From assembly GCA_949318235.1 (NCBI GenBank), contig OX439132.1, positions 14,981,550 through 15,045,549 on the forward strand: DNA of 64,000 nt, written 5' to 3'. A model generated the notes under the pieces. It was given only the letters and a program-made list of their open reading frames with translations, was not told the DNA's origin and did not search any database. A program made the translations under genes and the position numbers. This DNA is from Ecdyonurus torrentis (Eukaryota; Arthropoda; Insecta; Ephemeroptera; Heptageniidae). This document shows positions 24,451 through 38,239 of this stretch, in pieces (the stretch's first letter is position 1; the number at the start of each line of letters is the position of its first letter).

Positions 24451-24740
24451 ATGAATTGTGCGTGTTATATATGTACCGTATACAGTACGACGAGAATGGA
24501 AAAGAGATTCTATTATTATAAATGGATTGATTTTCCATTGATGACATGTCAACTCCCCTTTTGTCTATCAGTTGTTTGTCAATCTGTAAAATTGACAATG
24601 TCATCAAAAGTTAACATCAGTCAAAAATTTTATCATCAAAACTTACTGTATCTTTTTACAGATAAAATTATTGATTTTTATCAAAAACAATTTTCGGACA
24701 TATGTTTTCAAACTCAAGTTTTAATATACAGTTTATCGAT
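24450..24740. promoter_or_regulatory. Island with clustered TGACA motifs
   Basis: Five TGACA/TGTCA pentamers fall within 62 bp (24542-24603). They include the 10-bp palindrome TGACATGTCA (24542-24551) and an 8-bp inverted repeat TTGTCAAT/ATTGACAA (24576-24583, 24591-24598). TGACA is the core of TALE homeodomain (Meis/Prep type) sites. The plus frame through it continues into the TG array and is not a gene. Confidence 0.35.
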
Positions 24741-24749
24741 TAGAGAATT

Positions 24750-24939
<190 letters not shown>

Positions 24940-25690
24940 TTTGAGAAAGAAGAAATTAGTAGCCATAACTTAACTTTCCAAAGCTAAATATAAAAAAAAA
25001 AATCTCATAAGTTTTTTTCTCTTGAGAATTCTAAATTCAATTTCTAATCTTTTTCTTTATTTTATTGTTAAGTTAGCAGAAATTTTATCCAAGTATTAAA
25101 TAATATATAAAAAAAAATCTTTTACCAATAAAATAAAAGGATTAATTATATTTATGATGTAATACTAAAAAAATCCTATATATACATATAAATTGACTCG
25201 TAATTCACGAGACTTCCATAATATATATTTCTTTCTTCTTCCCATCAATTTGAAAGGATAAACGTCTACTTGCGTCAATTCGTAATACTCAAAAGGTGGT
25301 ATATAATCTGTCAGTTGAATTGGAATAACAATCTAAATGCATGAAAAAAAATGTCGAGGTCTATTGCTAAATAATTTCCCGTATGGTCTCTGTTTTTATC
25401 GATTGGACTTAAAACCGATTCGATCGTACTTCACATACAAATTTTTTGACAATTTCAAATAATTTGATTTTCTATTTCTATTTTCTCTACACTTTACATC
25501 GTAACCAAAATTGTTTTCTGATGTATGATAAAAACTCCAATATACTGTACACCATACCATTCATCATTTTGTATAACATATTTTTTAAACGTCGTATTTT
25601 GGTCCATTTCCAAGTAGATAAATGAACATTTCTTGCCGTGTAAGAATAAAAAAAATAGGAGGGTGAAAACGAATATCGGAAAACATTCCT
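24940..25690. other. AT-rich noncoding with moderate patch
   Basis: AT-rich sequence with a somewhat more complex patch (about 25200-25450, including ACCGATTCGATCG). One copy of TATACTGTACA lies at 25541-25551. Confidence 0.6.
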
Positions 25691-25942
25691 TTTTTTCTCT
25701 CTCTCTCTCTCTTTCTGAGCGAAGGGAGCTAAAATTCCGCATACAATGACTCGTAACTTAGTTTAGCGTTAAAAAGTAGCAAACAGAGCGTATATTGCAG
25801 TAACAGGGTAGCTGCTGAATATATATACATTTTTACTTGATACCATATCACCATTAAGTCTCGTTTAATGTTATTTATAGAAATAGAAAATTTACTTGGT
25901 TTATAAGGAAAACATAAATCGATTTTCTTTCGTTAAACGTTA

Positions 25943-25945
<3 letters not shown>

Positions 25946-25981
<36 letters not shown>
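25946..25981. repeat. (CT)n microsatellite
   Basis: About 18 CT units. A shorter CT run lies upstream at 25695-25712. Confidence 0.95.
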
Positions 25982-25982
<1 letters not shown>

Positions 25983-25984
25983 AC

Positions 25985-26615
25985 AATAGGGTAACAATTG
26001 CATTTGAGAAAATTGTACAATTGAATTTATTTATGCAGTTAAGACCTTATATACCTTTTTGATGCAATTTAAATCTAATCTTCTTCGTAATATAATTATA
26101 AATAAATCACAGTGGAATTACTTTAATATGAAAGAAAAAGTATGTAATTTTTGGGTCTTAGACTTGTTTTTTTTTTTAAATTATATATTTTTATAAAACA
26201 AAATTAAAAAAAAAAAAAGAAAAAACACTTAAAAATCAAGTTTATATAGACATGTAAAAGTATTTATTTTTACCTTGACTTTTTCACTTGTAAAGAAGAA
26301 TAATAAATTTTTAATTAGTCTCACTCTCATATTTCTATATTATGTAAAAATATAATGTAACTTATACGTATATACGTAAGGCTTTTGTGTTAAGAGTAAA
26401 AAGTGTAAAAAAATTTTTTAATTAGATTTCTTATTTTATAGCTCAGACATTTTTTTCTACCGTAAATCCCTTTGTTTACTTTATTTTAAATAAAAATTTC
26501 TCCCGCCGAAAAAAAAATGTATAATATATGAAAATTTGTATTATAAAAAAAAAGCGAGAGTTAACAATAAAATATACCATTGTATTCATACATGCGTACA
26601 TAGAATAATTTAGAT
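25985..26615. other. AT-rich noncoding stretch
   Basis: AT-rich sequence with short A and T runs. Confidence 0.75.
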
Positions 26616-26619
26616 CAGA

Positions 26620-26642
26620 CTCTCTCTCTCTCTCTCTCTCTC
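26620..26642. repeat. (CT)n microsatellite
   Basis: About 11 CT units. Confidence 0.9.
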
Positions 26643-26729
26643 ATACATTCAGTTCTCTCTTTGCATTAATTTATATTTATAAACAAAACATATATACAAA
26701 GAGAATAAAAACATTTTTTTGTTTGTTGC

Positions 26730-26753
26730 AAAAAAAAAAAAAAAAAAAAAAAA
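26730..26753. repeat. Poly(A) tract, 24 bases
   Basis: Uninterrupted A run. Confidence 0.9.
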
Positions 26754-26759
26754 TCAATA

Positions 26760-27450
26760 TTATGTGATTTTTTTCTCTTAATTTTGTACGCGTTATTTCA
26801 ACATACGAAAGGGAAAGGGTGAAGTTAAAAAAAGATACAAAGATATGGAAAATACAGGGAGAACATTTTAATATGTGAATTCATATACATACAGTATCTC
26901 TAACGATGCATTAGCATTTGAACAGAAAACCAGCATAAAACACTCCATGCTTTACGAGTTTTAACATAAAGGATTGAAAAATATATATATTTTTTTTACA
27001 CTGAAAAAATAAAAATACTAATGCTTTATTTAGCGTTAAGTTGATGAAATGTTGGCAGTTTTGTAAGGTATAGCCTCTGAATTAGAAGTCAAAGAGTTGT
27101 AAAATAGTTTTTTAATTTGTTTTTAATCAAGAAATTATCAAATATTTATTGCAATACATAAAGGATAAATCAACTTTGTAGCTTTTTAAATTTCATCGAA
27201 GTTAAGTCCTAAGCATAAAATCTTTATGTGAACATAAATTGCAAATTTAAACACAAACATGAGCATGACTTTAGAACAAAAAAAAAATAAAATAATAGTT
27301 TTACTATATAAGTGACTTATATTACTATGCAACTATACTATTTTTTCTTTATAAAAATATATTTGACTTTAGTTTAAAGTTTAAATAAAAACAAAGTAGG
27401 ATTAACGTTGTAAGTTTACTTTTATACATCTTTCTCTTATTATACAAAGT
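26760..27450. other. AT-rich noncoding stretch
   Basis: Unique AT-rich sequence. Confidence 0.75.
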
Positions 27451-27453
27451 ATT

Positions 27454-27475
27454 AAAAAAAAAAAAAAAAAAAAAA
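27454..27475. repeat. Poly(A) tract, 22 bases
   Basis: Uninterrupted A run. Confidence 0.9.
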
Positions 27476-27701
27476 GGTCTTCTGATTTTTTACATTAGTA
27501 ATTACTATATAGTGAAACAAGAACTTTATAATGTAAATATATATATAAAAAAAAAACTATGAGATTACTCTTAAGATTTAAAGTCAATATTATTAGAGAT
27601 TACAGCTTAGTTTGTAAAGTGAAGCTAATCTTTTCTCCGTGTTATTTGCTTTTATATTATCCTTGTCACATTGGGTAAAGCAGTACAAGTCTAGCTTTGC
27701 C

Positions 27702-27704
<3 letters not shown>

Positions 27705-27765
<61 letters not shown>
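27705..27765. repeat. (TC)n microsatellite, 61 bp
   Basis: Clean TC array. Confidence 0.95.
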
Positions 27766-27768
<3 letters not shown>

Positions 27769-28036
27769 CTCTGTATAAAGTTTTCATTAGACAAAACAAT
27801 GCATTTTGTTATCACAGATGTACAGCACTAATTAATTGAAATATACTTGATGTTATCAAAATTAATTATAAAACAAAATATTTACTTGCTATGTAATTTT
27901 AGGGTTAATAATAAAACAACATAATTTTATTAAAATTTTATCGTTATATTCAATAGGTTGCTGTCAGACGTTCAGTATATATACGAAAATATTACAGAAG
28001 TCAACAAAATATAAAGGTATTGGATTAATAATGGAA

Positions 28037-28166
<130 letters not shown>

Positions 28167-28436
28167 TATTTTGGAAAATAAAAAGTAAAAAATTAGACTT
28201 TCGTCACACACCGTACATACAACCCCATTCGGTTTAAATTTGATTTTCGTTTACGAGAATGCTTTATGAATTAGCCTGCATATATACTGTACAAAATATT
28301 TTAAGCGTCAGCTTTTATATTATACCACCCTTATTATATTATACAATATAGAAGTAAAATAAAGTTAAGAATTTCGTTTTGCATTACGATGACAATAAAA
28401 GTTAAAGCAGTAAAAAGTCTACGCCTTTCTTTTCTC

Positions 28437-28562
<126 letters not shown>

Positions 28563-28599
28563 TTGATGTACACTTCGACAGTCATTTTGTTTACATGAT

Positions 28600-29620
28600 A
28601 TAATCCCCCCTTTCATCCCTGGCGCCGCATTTTACTAGAGTGATGCTCATAATAGCGTTGTTAGGCAAATAAGTGCATTGTTAACGTTATTATACCCATT
28701 GTTATTATCTAACCAAAATGGTTTCATTAGCCTATTAAATTGCTAAAATAATTTCTATGTTAACGTAACGCTTTTTAGCATCAGAAAAAAAAATTAAAAC
28801 TTTTTTTATATTTAAATTTTTGTGTAGATGGATAAAATAATAATAATCATAATAGTTTTTGAAACGCAAAGAATTTGATGGAAGTAGAAAAAAAAAAGTA
28901 TTTAAATTTAAATAGCTTTTTTCAGTATGAATAATTAGAAATGAAAAGTAATGTTTGAAATTTGGTAGTTAATTATTTTACACGAGTTTGAGGAAAATCA
29001 TTTCTTTAACATGTTAATTTTAAAACTGTAATTTTTTTCTTTGGAGATTGAAATTATAATAATTGTGTTACATAAGAAATAATCATTTTATAAAGTGATA
29101 AAATTATTTGCTGCACTGTCTAACATTTGCAACACATATAGAATATCAGGATAATTTTTTTTTTATAATTTTGAAGAAAAATCACTATTTAAATTAAAAC
29201 ATCAATCAACTTAAATTGATCCAAAGAGGAAATTCATCTCATTATTACATCTACTTATCGAAAAATTAAAAATAAACCACCTTCCACAAGCTAGAAGAGA
29301 TCATTCTCCTCCATACCCTTAAAAACACCATGACAATGTACAAAGAACGTAATTGTAACAATAAGAAGAACAAAACACTTTTGAGGAGGTTTTCTTGAAG
29401 TGCTGACTGAACAATATAATGCAAGCATTGCAATTTTGTTAAGTAAAGCCTATATTATATATATATATATATATAGTGTAAATATATAACACCCAATGAT
29501 AATATAAGATAGAACACGAGGACAATTCCTTTTCTCTCTTCATCTACTTTGCACAAAAGTTCCTTACTTTGCCAAGTTTAGTGTAGAGAAGTAACATTTT
29601 CCCTTATATACAGTAATCTA
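28600..29620. other. AT-rich noncoding stretch
   Basis: AT-rich sequence with a slightly more complex patch at about 29220-29420 and a short AT run (29452-29475). Confidence 0.7.

Positions 29621-29621
<1 letters not shown>

Positions 29622-29692
<71 letters not shown>
29622..29692. repeat. (CT)n microsatellite, 71 bp
   Basis: Clean CT array followed by degenerate C/T-rich sequence to 29762. Confidence 0.95.
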
Positions 29693-29697
<5 letters not shown>

Positions 29698-29885
29698 CCT
29701 CTTTATCCTCATCCCCTTCACAATTCTCTCAGTCTCAATTATATATCTCCTCCTCCTCTACACCCTAGACGTATATTTCGCAGCTATATCCTTACGGCAA
29801 TAATCCCCAACCTGGCTGACTTGTCTGAATTCTACCGTGGTCTAAATCACGTTAACTTCAAACGGATGCTCAAACTTGAAAAAAG
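29690..29885. other. Higher-complexity island
   Basis: Pyrimidine-rich left part, then about 110 bp of balanced, non-repetitive sequence between the CT array and a GA array. Confidence 0.35.
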
Positions 29886-30039
29886 AAAGAAAAATACGTA
29901 GGGAATTTTTTTTTTCTAACACAAGAGAGGGTAAAATTATTATAACATAAAAGTAAACGTAAAAAAAAATATATTCAAGGTAACCATTTTATAACTAAGT
30001 CTGCTTAACATGCCAGAATGTGTGAAAAAATTGGTGTGT

Positions 30040-30040
<1 letters not shown>

Positions 30041-30092
<52 letters not shown>
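30041..30092. repeat. (AG)n microsatellite, 52 bp
   Basis: Clean array, inverse to the CT array 350 bp to the left. Confidence 0.95.
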
Positions 30093-30095
<3 letters not shown>

Positions 30096-30308
30096 ACGAA
30101 AAAAGTTGTAAAAATAAAAATTGAGCTTTTGCGAAAAAAAAGTGCAAAAAGTATTAAAAATCGTTTTACATAAAGTAAATGGACTAAATTATCATAATGA
30201 TTACTTTCATATATATTTTTTAAAGGGGATATTTTAAATATAATGTGATTTTTATGAGTTATAGATTAAAATATCATACAATTTTTTATATAAAACATAT
30301 TTTTATAA

Positions 30309-30309
<1 letters not shown>

Positions 30310-30396
<87 letters not shown>
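30310..30396. repeat. (TA)n microsatellite, 87 bp
   Basis: Uninterrupted TA array. Confidence 0.97.
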
Positions 30397-30399
<3 letters not shown>

Positions 30400-30402
<3 letters not shown>

Positions 30403-32890
30403 GATGCATCAGCAAAAAAATATAACAGTGGGCTTTCAATTTTAATTAACTTAAAGTTTTTACAAAATAAAAATACATTAATTAATATTCAATAATAATC
30501 CTCGATCTAACTATTAATTAACTAAAGTTTATCATTTGTAATTTATCTCCCCTCTGATTTCTATAATGCATAATTTAAATCAAAGTATACATACATGATA
30601 ATATATTTATAGATAATGATCCTATAGTAGTAAAATACCACCCCTTTATTTTAAGTATATTTTAAGGTAAATTGCACATATGCTGAGTTGATAAAATTTT
30701 TGGTTTAAAGAAGAGTGAAATCTCGCTTAAAAAAAAAAAAAAGAAGATATTTTCCACTTCATTGCAAGCGTCAGTGTTTGGTCTCCTCTCCAAGTTTGGA
30801 ACTATATACTGTACATTGTGAGAGTTGCATAACTTTTAATGATACCATGAAGTTAAAATTTAAACTTTAATAAAGTTAAATTTACGTTACAGAAAGTATA
30901 GTTGTTGTTTGCAACGTTTGCAACCTCAAGTATTAAACACTTGATTCTGTATATAATAGTAAAGCTTTCAATGCTTAAATATGCAAGTTTAGAGGATGCG
31001 AATTTATATACATAAAACTTTTTACACTTTTTTTTATACTATAAATGCAACTATTTCATTATAGCTTTAAATCAAGATGCTTTTTATGGAATAAAATAAA
31101 ATATCAAACATTATTTTATAGTTTTAAAACTATTTAATAGATGTTACCGGAGTATTGCTCTAGCCAATCACAGGTTACGTAGAAAAGAGCGCACTTTCAC
31201 TAATTTCTATCCTTTAGCATTGCAAAATTATAAATTTTTAAGCCTTTTTTTGCTTGTTTGTTTAGAAACTACTGTACTGAAATCTAAATATTTTTTAAAT
31301 GAGAAATACGTAATAAAGCACACTTTTACTTATTTTAAGCCAATAAAAATTTATCACAAAAATTTCCTCCTCTAACACCCGTTTAATATTTGATTGAGTT
31401 TACGGCCAATACAATTGCCATGCATGGAGTTAAAAATTTAATTAAATTTATAAAAGCTAAAAAAAATAAAATAAAATAAAAATAGAAATATGAAGAACAC
31501 TTAATAGTATTGTCAAAGACAATTAAAAAAAAATACCATCCTCCTTTTCATTTTCCATTTTCTTGAAATTGTAGCTTTACACATTTTTTAAATATGGGGA
31601 ACAAAAAGTTAATGATTATGTTTCTCTTTGTATTGCACAGTAATTGTTTTGAAATCACTCCTAAAAGCTTTTCTTAAGTAACTGTTAATTTCTCCTTTAC
31701 TATCAAAGAGTTACAAAGACATAGGCTTTAACTTATTGATTTTTATATTCATATATTATAAAACACTATTTTTTATATTATATTATATAATATTTCGAAG
31801 GAAGAAAAACAGAGTCGTAAAATTTTAGTAATTGTTGTTGTCAATCATAAAAATAACAAAAATTCCTTTGTGTATGAAATTTTTTTATAACATCATAAAA
31901 CTTATAAAATATGAGACTTGTGGAGCATCTTATCAGTATTACTTTACTTCATAAACTTCTATTTCTTCTTCTCTTTTGAGACAGTTAGAATTTTATACAG
32001 AGTAAGCATTTCAAATTTTAAAATATTTGAAATTTGGATATCATGAATGGTACATAAAGTACATTAACTGAATTTCTTAAAAAGAGCGATTACAGAAAGA
32101 TTACTGTGATGATGATCATTGATCACGTATCAACTAATAAATAAATCAAGGAAGTAGGTTACCAAAAATTTGATGATAATAGTCAAAACTATTTGTTCTT
32201 TTTTTTTCTGCATAATTAAAAGGTTAGTAAAATATTTCATTAAACTTTTAGATTTTGGAGGATTTTAGAAAATTTCACATTATTTTTTAACAGCAATTTA
32301 CTTGTAAATCAAGGTTTTTATTTTTGTTGCGTGCTATGCTACCACACACGAGAAAAAAAAAAAGTAAGCAAACTACGCAGTTGAACACTTATGCTGTATG
32401 TACAGCGTAACTATTTATTGAATTCCAAAGTAGCAATAGTTTTTGCTAAATGACATAAATGCATGTATATATTACGTAATTTTATTTATCCGCAGTACAC
32501 AAGAAATTAATACTTTAATAGTTTTTACTATACACAATAGCACAGCAGAGTACAACTAATCTAAAAATAAAACTAATCGTTACACACGCACTCATAATTT
32601 TTTCAAAGTATTTTCAATTTACTTAAAACTATATCGATTTCATTTTAAGTGATTATTTTCATTTTCATATAGTCTATAATATTATAGAGCCATTCTAAAA
32701 TACATTAATTTTCCAGATATATAGATATTTGGTCTAAAAATGTACATTAAAATAAAATTCTATATACTTATAATATATTTTCCATTAAAATATAAATATT
32801 CTTTTGTTATTTATTCATGTGTACTATCGTTTATTTGATATTAAAGTAACTATATATAAAGAATATAATAGTGTAGAGAAATTACTCTAT
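30400..32890. other. Long AT-rich noncoding stretch
   Basis: About 2.5 kb of unique AT-rich sequence with a copy of TATACTGTACA (30805-30815). No arrays, frames of interest or motif clusters that I can support. Confidence 0.75.
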
Positions 32891-32891
32891 A

Positions 32892-32893
<2 letters not shown>

Positions 32894-32944
<51 letters not shown>
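32894..32944. repeat. (TA)n microsatellite, 51 bp
   Basis: Uninterrupted TA array. Confidence 0.95.
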
Positions 32945-32947
<3 letters not shown>

Positions 32948-33385
32948 GGATTACGTCATATAGTATAGTAGTTACTGAGCTATTGTTATAGAATTGTAAC
33001 GCGTCATTGCCAATGATCAAAAGCATATACAAGAGAGTACCGGATACTGACGTAAAAGAGAAGAGAGGGAACAATATCACCATCATCCCTCAATAATGCA
33101 AAATGACTCTGCATTGTTATAACATGACTCATAAAATATCACCAATACTTATCATATCAAAAAATCAAAACCCATAAAACGTAGAGAAAACGTCAATATT
33201 ATATATATTTATATTTTGTATAAAATATACGAAGTATAAAAGTTAACAAAATCATTATTATCATAATAATAATAATATATTGCTGTGGGATATTTACACA
33301 AAAAGCCAATTTTGATGATATTAATATCCGTCAGTTAAATCTAAATATAAAAAAATGAGTTTAAAAAAAATGGTTTTAGTTATTA

Positions 33386-33430
33386 GGATATACCTGTATG
33401 GATAAATAAATAAATAAAAACATTTTAAAT
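33386..33430 (-). other. Weaker fused acceptor/donor site
   Basis: On the minus strand a tract of TTTA repeats leads to CCATACAG (to 33394), followed directly by GTATAT from 33393. The acceptor is acceptable and the donor mediocre. The tract is a short tetranucleotide run, so the match may arise from low complexity. Confidence 0.15.
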
Positions 33431-33502
33431 GCTCCATTTAATATAATATAATATTTTATTTATATTATTGTGTCAAAACATTTTACGTTATTTTTTTTTC
33501 TA

Positions 33503-33506
<4 letters not shown>

Positions 33507-33533
<27 letters not shown>
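33507..33533. repeat. Poly(T) tract, 27 bases
   Basis: Uninterrupted T run. Confidence 0.9.
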
Positions 33534-33959
33534 AGTTGTTATGTTATATCATATAATTTAAACAAATTTGATTTGTTGTAACAATTTTACTTTTGATGTC
33601 TCGCCTTTATATAAAAACTTGGATATTTTTATTGTGATAATGACTTTTAAAAATAAAATAAAAGCCTTAGGGGATCATTAAAGTTAATAATCAATGCTAT
33701 GAAACAAGTAATTTCCTTTCTTTTATAAAATTTACATAGCGTAAAAAATTACGTATCATTTTATCAATCATCTATAAAACTATACACGATTAATTATTGA
33801 AAGTTCATAAAGCAAGTTTATATAAAATGTATCATTAAAACAAAAAGTTTGAGTACCATAAGGTCACCATTAAAAAAAAATGATAATAAAAATGTAATTG
33901 AAAATAAATTGAAATAAAACTAAACTGGTCCAATAATATTGATTTTTTTTTTCAGTCAA

Positions 33960-34310
33960 CATTTGAATTGACACATGAAAAAGTCTCTGTGTGACTCGTT
34001 ATCGCTTTGACTACATGTTTGAATCATTATCGAGATCGCCACAGGGTTTGCTTGTATGGGGTGGTGGGGGAGTGAGTATAGGGCGTGCACACGATCACAT
34101 AGTTAGTGCTGGCATAACGAATTTTCCTCCTCATTGCGTATTGCAAATATGCATGCATATGTGGTGACGTTGTTCACTGCTGTTCAGAAATAATGGGAGA
34201 GAGTGGCGGCCGCTTTTGGTGTCCCATTAGTGGCACCCGCTTCCCCTCATACCTCCCCCTGTCCCATGCAACACACGCCTCACTTTCAATATCTCAATAT
34301 ATATGGTTCT
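33960..34310. promoter_or_regulatory. GC-richer island
   Basis: One of the most GC-rich patches in the window. It has a G-run (34056-34071), a GGTGACGTTGT CRE-like element near 34161 and GCGGCCGC near 34206. Two overlapping 60-codon plus frames cross its right end and show no recognisable domain. Could be an enhancer, an alternative promoter or an exon of an unannotated transcript. Confidence 0.35.
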
Positions 34311-34314
34311 TTTA

Positions 34315-35540
<1,226 letters not shown>

Positions 35541-35844
35541 TCTTTCGATTTTTTCATCTTTTTTAAGTATAAAATTTTTACCATAAAGGATTCTCTTCTC
35601 TCACTTTCAACTAGGATAAATGGCGTCAGTCTACTTTGCTTTTACTCGAGTGCGGTGATGGCACAAGAGGTTTTGGCGGACGAAGACCTCTTACTTGCCC
35701 ATTAATCTCTTACTCACATTGCCCTACTCTTTTATATTATATGTATGCTACTTGTTTTATACAAAACCTCCTCTCTTCCTATATATGTTTTTCAAGTCAC
35801 TACCAGATTCTACATGAAGTAGGAGTGGCTTTTTATGTCAAGAC

Positions 35845-35868
35845 TTTTTTTTTTTTTTTTTTTTTTTT
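35845..35868. repeat. Poly(T) tract, 24 bases
   Basis: Uninterrupted T run. Confidence 0.9.
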
Positions 35869-36039
35869 ACATTGTTTATTATACATTTAAATATCTTTCT
35901 TCTACTTCTTTTTTTTTATTCATACATTTTAGTTTTAAAAAAATGTTTCTCAATATTTCTAACTCACCAGCTTTTACTCCATGATTAATAGATTATTATT
36001 ATTTTATTTCGCAGATTTAAACTATTAATTTTACTGTCA

Positions 36040-36190
36040 TTGTTAAAATGGCTGCCATTAATATAAAACGCCTGGTATTTATGCAACCAGTTGGATACAT
36101 TTAGAGAGCGGGTTGCATAAAGGATTATTCTTGCAGGGGCGGCACGAAAAAAGCTCTTTTCTTTTTTTTTTTAGTGTATCGTGGTGGTAA
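36040..36190. promoter_or_regulatory. Island with Pho/YY1-like palindrome and 11-bp inverted repeat
   Basis: AATGGC/GCCATT (36047-36052, 36054-36059) places two GCCAT cores face to face. GCCAT is the core bound by the YY1/Pleiohomeotic zinc-finger family. About 20 bp further, TTTATGCAACC (36078-36088) and GGTTGCATAAA (36111-36121) form a perfect 11-bp inverted repeat with a 22-nt spacer. Function is inferred. Confidence 0.35.
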
Positions 36191-36474
36191 AATATAAAGT
36201 TGTTTTTATTTTTATGCATTTATTTATAAGTGGGAAGGTTCTTTAGCAAGAGAGCAATGGTTTTTAAAACGAAACCACATTTCGTTGCATATATAATGTC
36301 TTTACTAATGTAAAAAAGTATTAAAACTGCTATCGTAAAAGTAATTCAAATAGCAAGAGAAAATTTATACGTGAATAAGAATTTAAATTTAAAAATTAAT
36401 AACCTTATTGACTTTCTTTAACATAATCAATTATTTCAAGTATCTTGTTATATTCTATAATATTTAAATATAGC

Positions 36475-36498
36475 TTTTTTTTTTTTTTTTTTTTTTTT
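36475..36498. repeat. Poly(T) tract, 24 bases
   Basis: Uninterrupted T run. Confidence 0.9.
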
Positions 36499-36499
36499 G

Positions 36500-36975
36500 T
36501 ATGCATTTTAATGATGTACTTTTTTTGTAGAATTTAAAATGTAAGTATGTCATATAATAACTATTTCGATTCTACATTTTTTTTAATCCAAGTGGTGATA
36601 TTGAACACTTTTAATGATTTGCATATTACGTAAAATTATTATGATAATAAAATACTGTTCGTAGAATATTGACATTTTTAACAACCATTTTTGATCTTCT
36701 TAATCCTGTATATTTCAAGAAAGTCAAATAAGAAATGAAGTAATAATAAATAAACGTGGTTACTACTTACGGGATTTTTAGAGTATTAGAAATACTTCTT
36801 ACATTCGATATTACAGATAAAAAATTTGCTCTACATTATGCAAAGAATTTTTTTATTTAAACTGTAATAAAAAGCAATAAAAATAACCTTATTATTTGAA
36901 GCATATCTACAAAAAAGGTAAATTTATACGTTTTATATAGACAGAAAATACATTTGAAAATTATTATATTTAGAC
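36500..36975. other. AT-rich noncoding stretch
   Basis: Unique AT-rich sequence. Confidence 0.75.
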
Positions 36976-36979
36976 TAGA

Positions 36980-37179
36980 GATTGACAAGAAGTGGTTGGT
37001 ACACACAATTTACTCTTCTCCAATATCTATTGGCATTGACACACCTGTCTAGTCCAGACATGAATTGTATCAAGTCACCGACCTCAAAACTCAATACAAA
37101 TTGCCTTGAGGGACGATCACAGACCTTTACATTATATTACATCCCACAACTATTTTCATATAAAAGTTACCAAGACAGG

Positions 37180-37226
<47 letters not shown>
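36980..37226 (+). other. Complex segment ending in a 47-base poly(A)
   Basis: About 200 bp of repeat-free, higher-complexity sequence ends directly in an A47 run (37180-37226). This layout fits a retroposed RNA or SINE-like insertion in plus orientation. I see no target-site duplication and no RNA polymerase III promoter boxes that I trust. The 90- and 125-codon frames through it are driven by poly-K. Confidence 0.3.
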
Positions 37227-37227
<1 letters not shown>

Positions 37228-37229
37228 CA

Positions 37230-37830
37230 ATGTTACAAATTTTCTATTTCATAATGAAATTTTTATAAAAAAAGATTTCTATACTAAAAAAAAGTATAAT
37301 AGATATTACTGTGTAACATTTCAAAGTAATATAAAAACTTTCATTGTATGGGTAAAAAGTCTAATTGAGTCGTTACAAACAATTGAATTCCATGGTAAAA
37401 TTCATGGTCTTTGCATTCTCCACATATTTCTCATGTCGATTTATTTTCCTGCGTCTCCTACAACGTACGTAACTGTACAGTAAAACACACACATATATAT
37501 AAGCACAGCTGGAGATTAGACTTTAACCCTCAAGTCGTATTTATACGAGAATATTGATCTACTTTAAGTGGTACATATTTTTCATCTTTCAAAAATACTG
37601 AACAACGCCCCTTTTTTTATAAAATAATATAAAAATATGACATTTTTAAAAATGTAGTCATATGAAAAAAAATTAATATTTTATAGAAGGGATAATTATA
37701 TTTTAAAGATTAAATTTTTGAGGATCAAAAATTATTTTTAAATTATTTTATTTCAAAAGAGATATAGTATTGGATTATGTACTTATGATTAGATGATCAG
37801 AAGTAAGATATTCACATAATCGTCTGATAA
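37230..37830. other. AT-rich noncoding stretch
   Basis: AT-rich sequence downstream, in minus-strand terms, of the middle recursive-splice candidate, with a moderate patch at about 37380-37480. Confidence 0.65.
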
Positions 37831-37834
37831 CAAG

Positions 37835-37875
37835 CTTACCTGCAAAACAAAAGAATAAAGACATAATTAATAATT
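37835..37875 (-). other. Candidate recursive splice site (middle)
   Basis: On the minus strand a T-rich tract runs into TTTTGCAG ending at 37840, directly followed by GTAAGC from 37839. An ATTAAT branch-like motif places its adenine at 37867, 27 nt from the AG. The donor half matches the U1 consensus through position +5. No convincing second donor is seen within about 80 nt downstream, so this resembles a zero-length ratchet point rather than an RS-exon. It lies 19.7 kb downstream of the distal site in transcription order. Confidence 0.5.
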
Positions 37876-38122
37876 GAAAATTATAATTAAATAACAAAGA
37901 TCTTAAAAACATTTTCCTTTTTCTCAGAAATTTTGTCTTATTAATTCTTAACCAAATTTAATTACATTTTTTGTTTACAAATATTAATAACGATAAGATA
38001 TTAAATATTTTTACTTGAATATATCATTTTTTTTTTGTCTTGTTCTTTGGTTAGGTTAAAAAATATATTAAAATTGGAGGTTTTATTAAATTTGTAACGA
38101 GATATTAAATAAAAGAAAGGAA

Positions 38123-38236
<114 letters not shown>

Positions 38237-38239
38237 GGT

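Larger units (their letters stand above)
32950..33955. other. AT-rich noncoding stretch
   Basis: AT-rich sequence with a T27 run (33507-33533) and the weak fused splice site near 33393. Confidence 0.7.

Noticed and set aside
36982..37483. Plus frames of 90 and 125 codons with poly-K
   Set aside because: The frames survive only because the A47 run contains no stop; no domain is present on either side.
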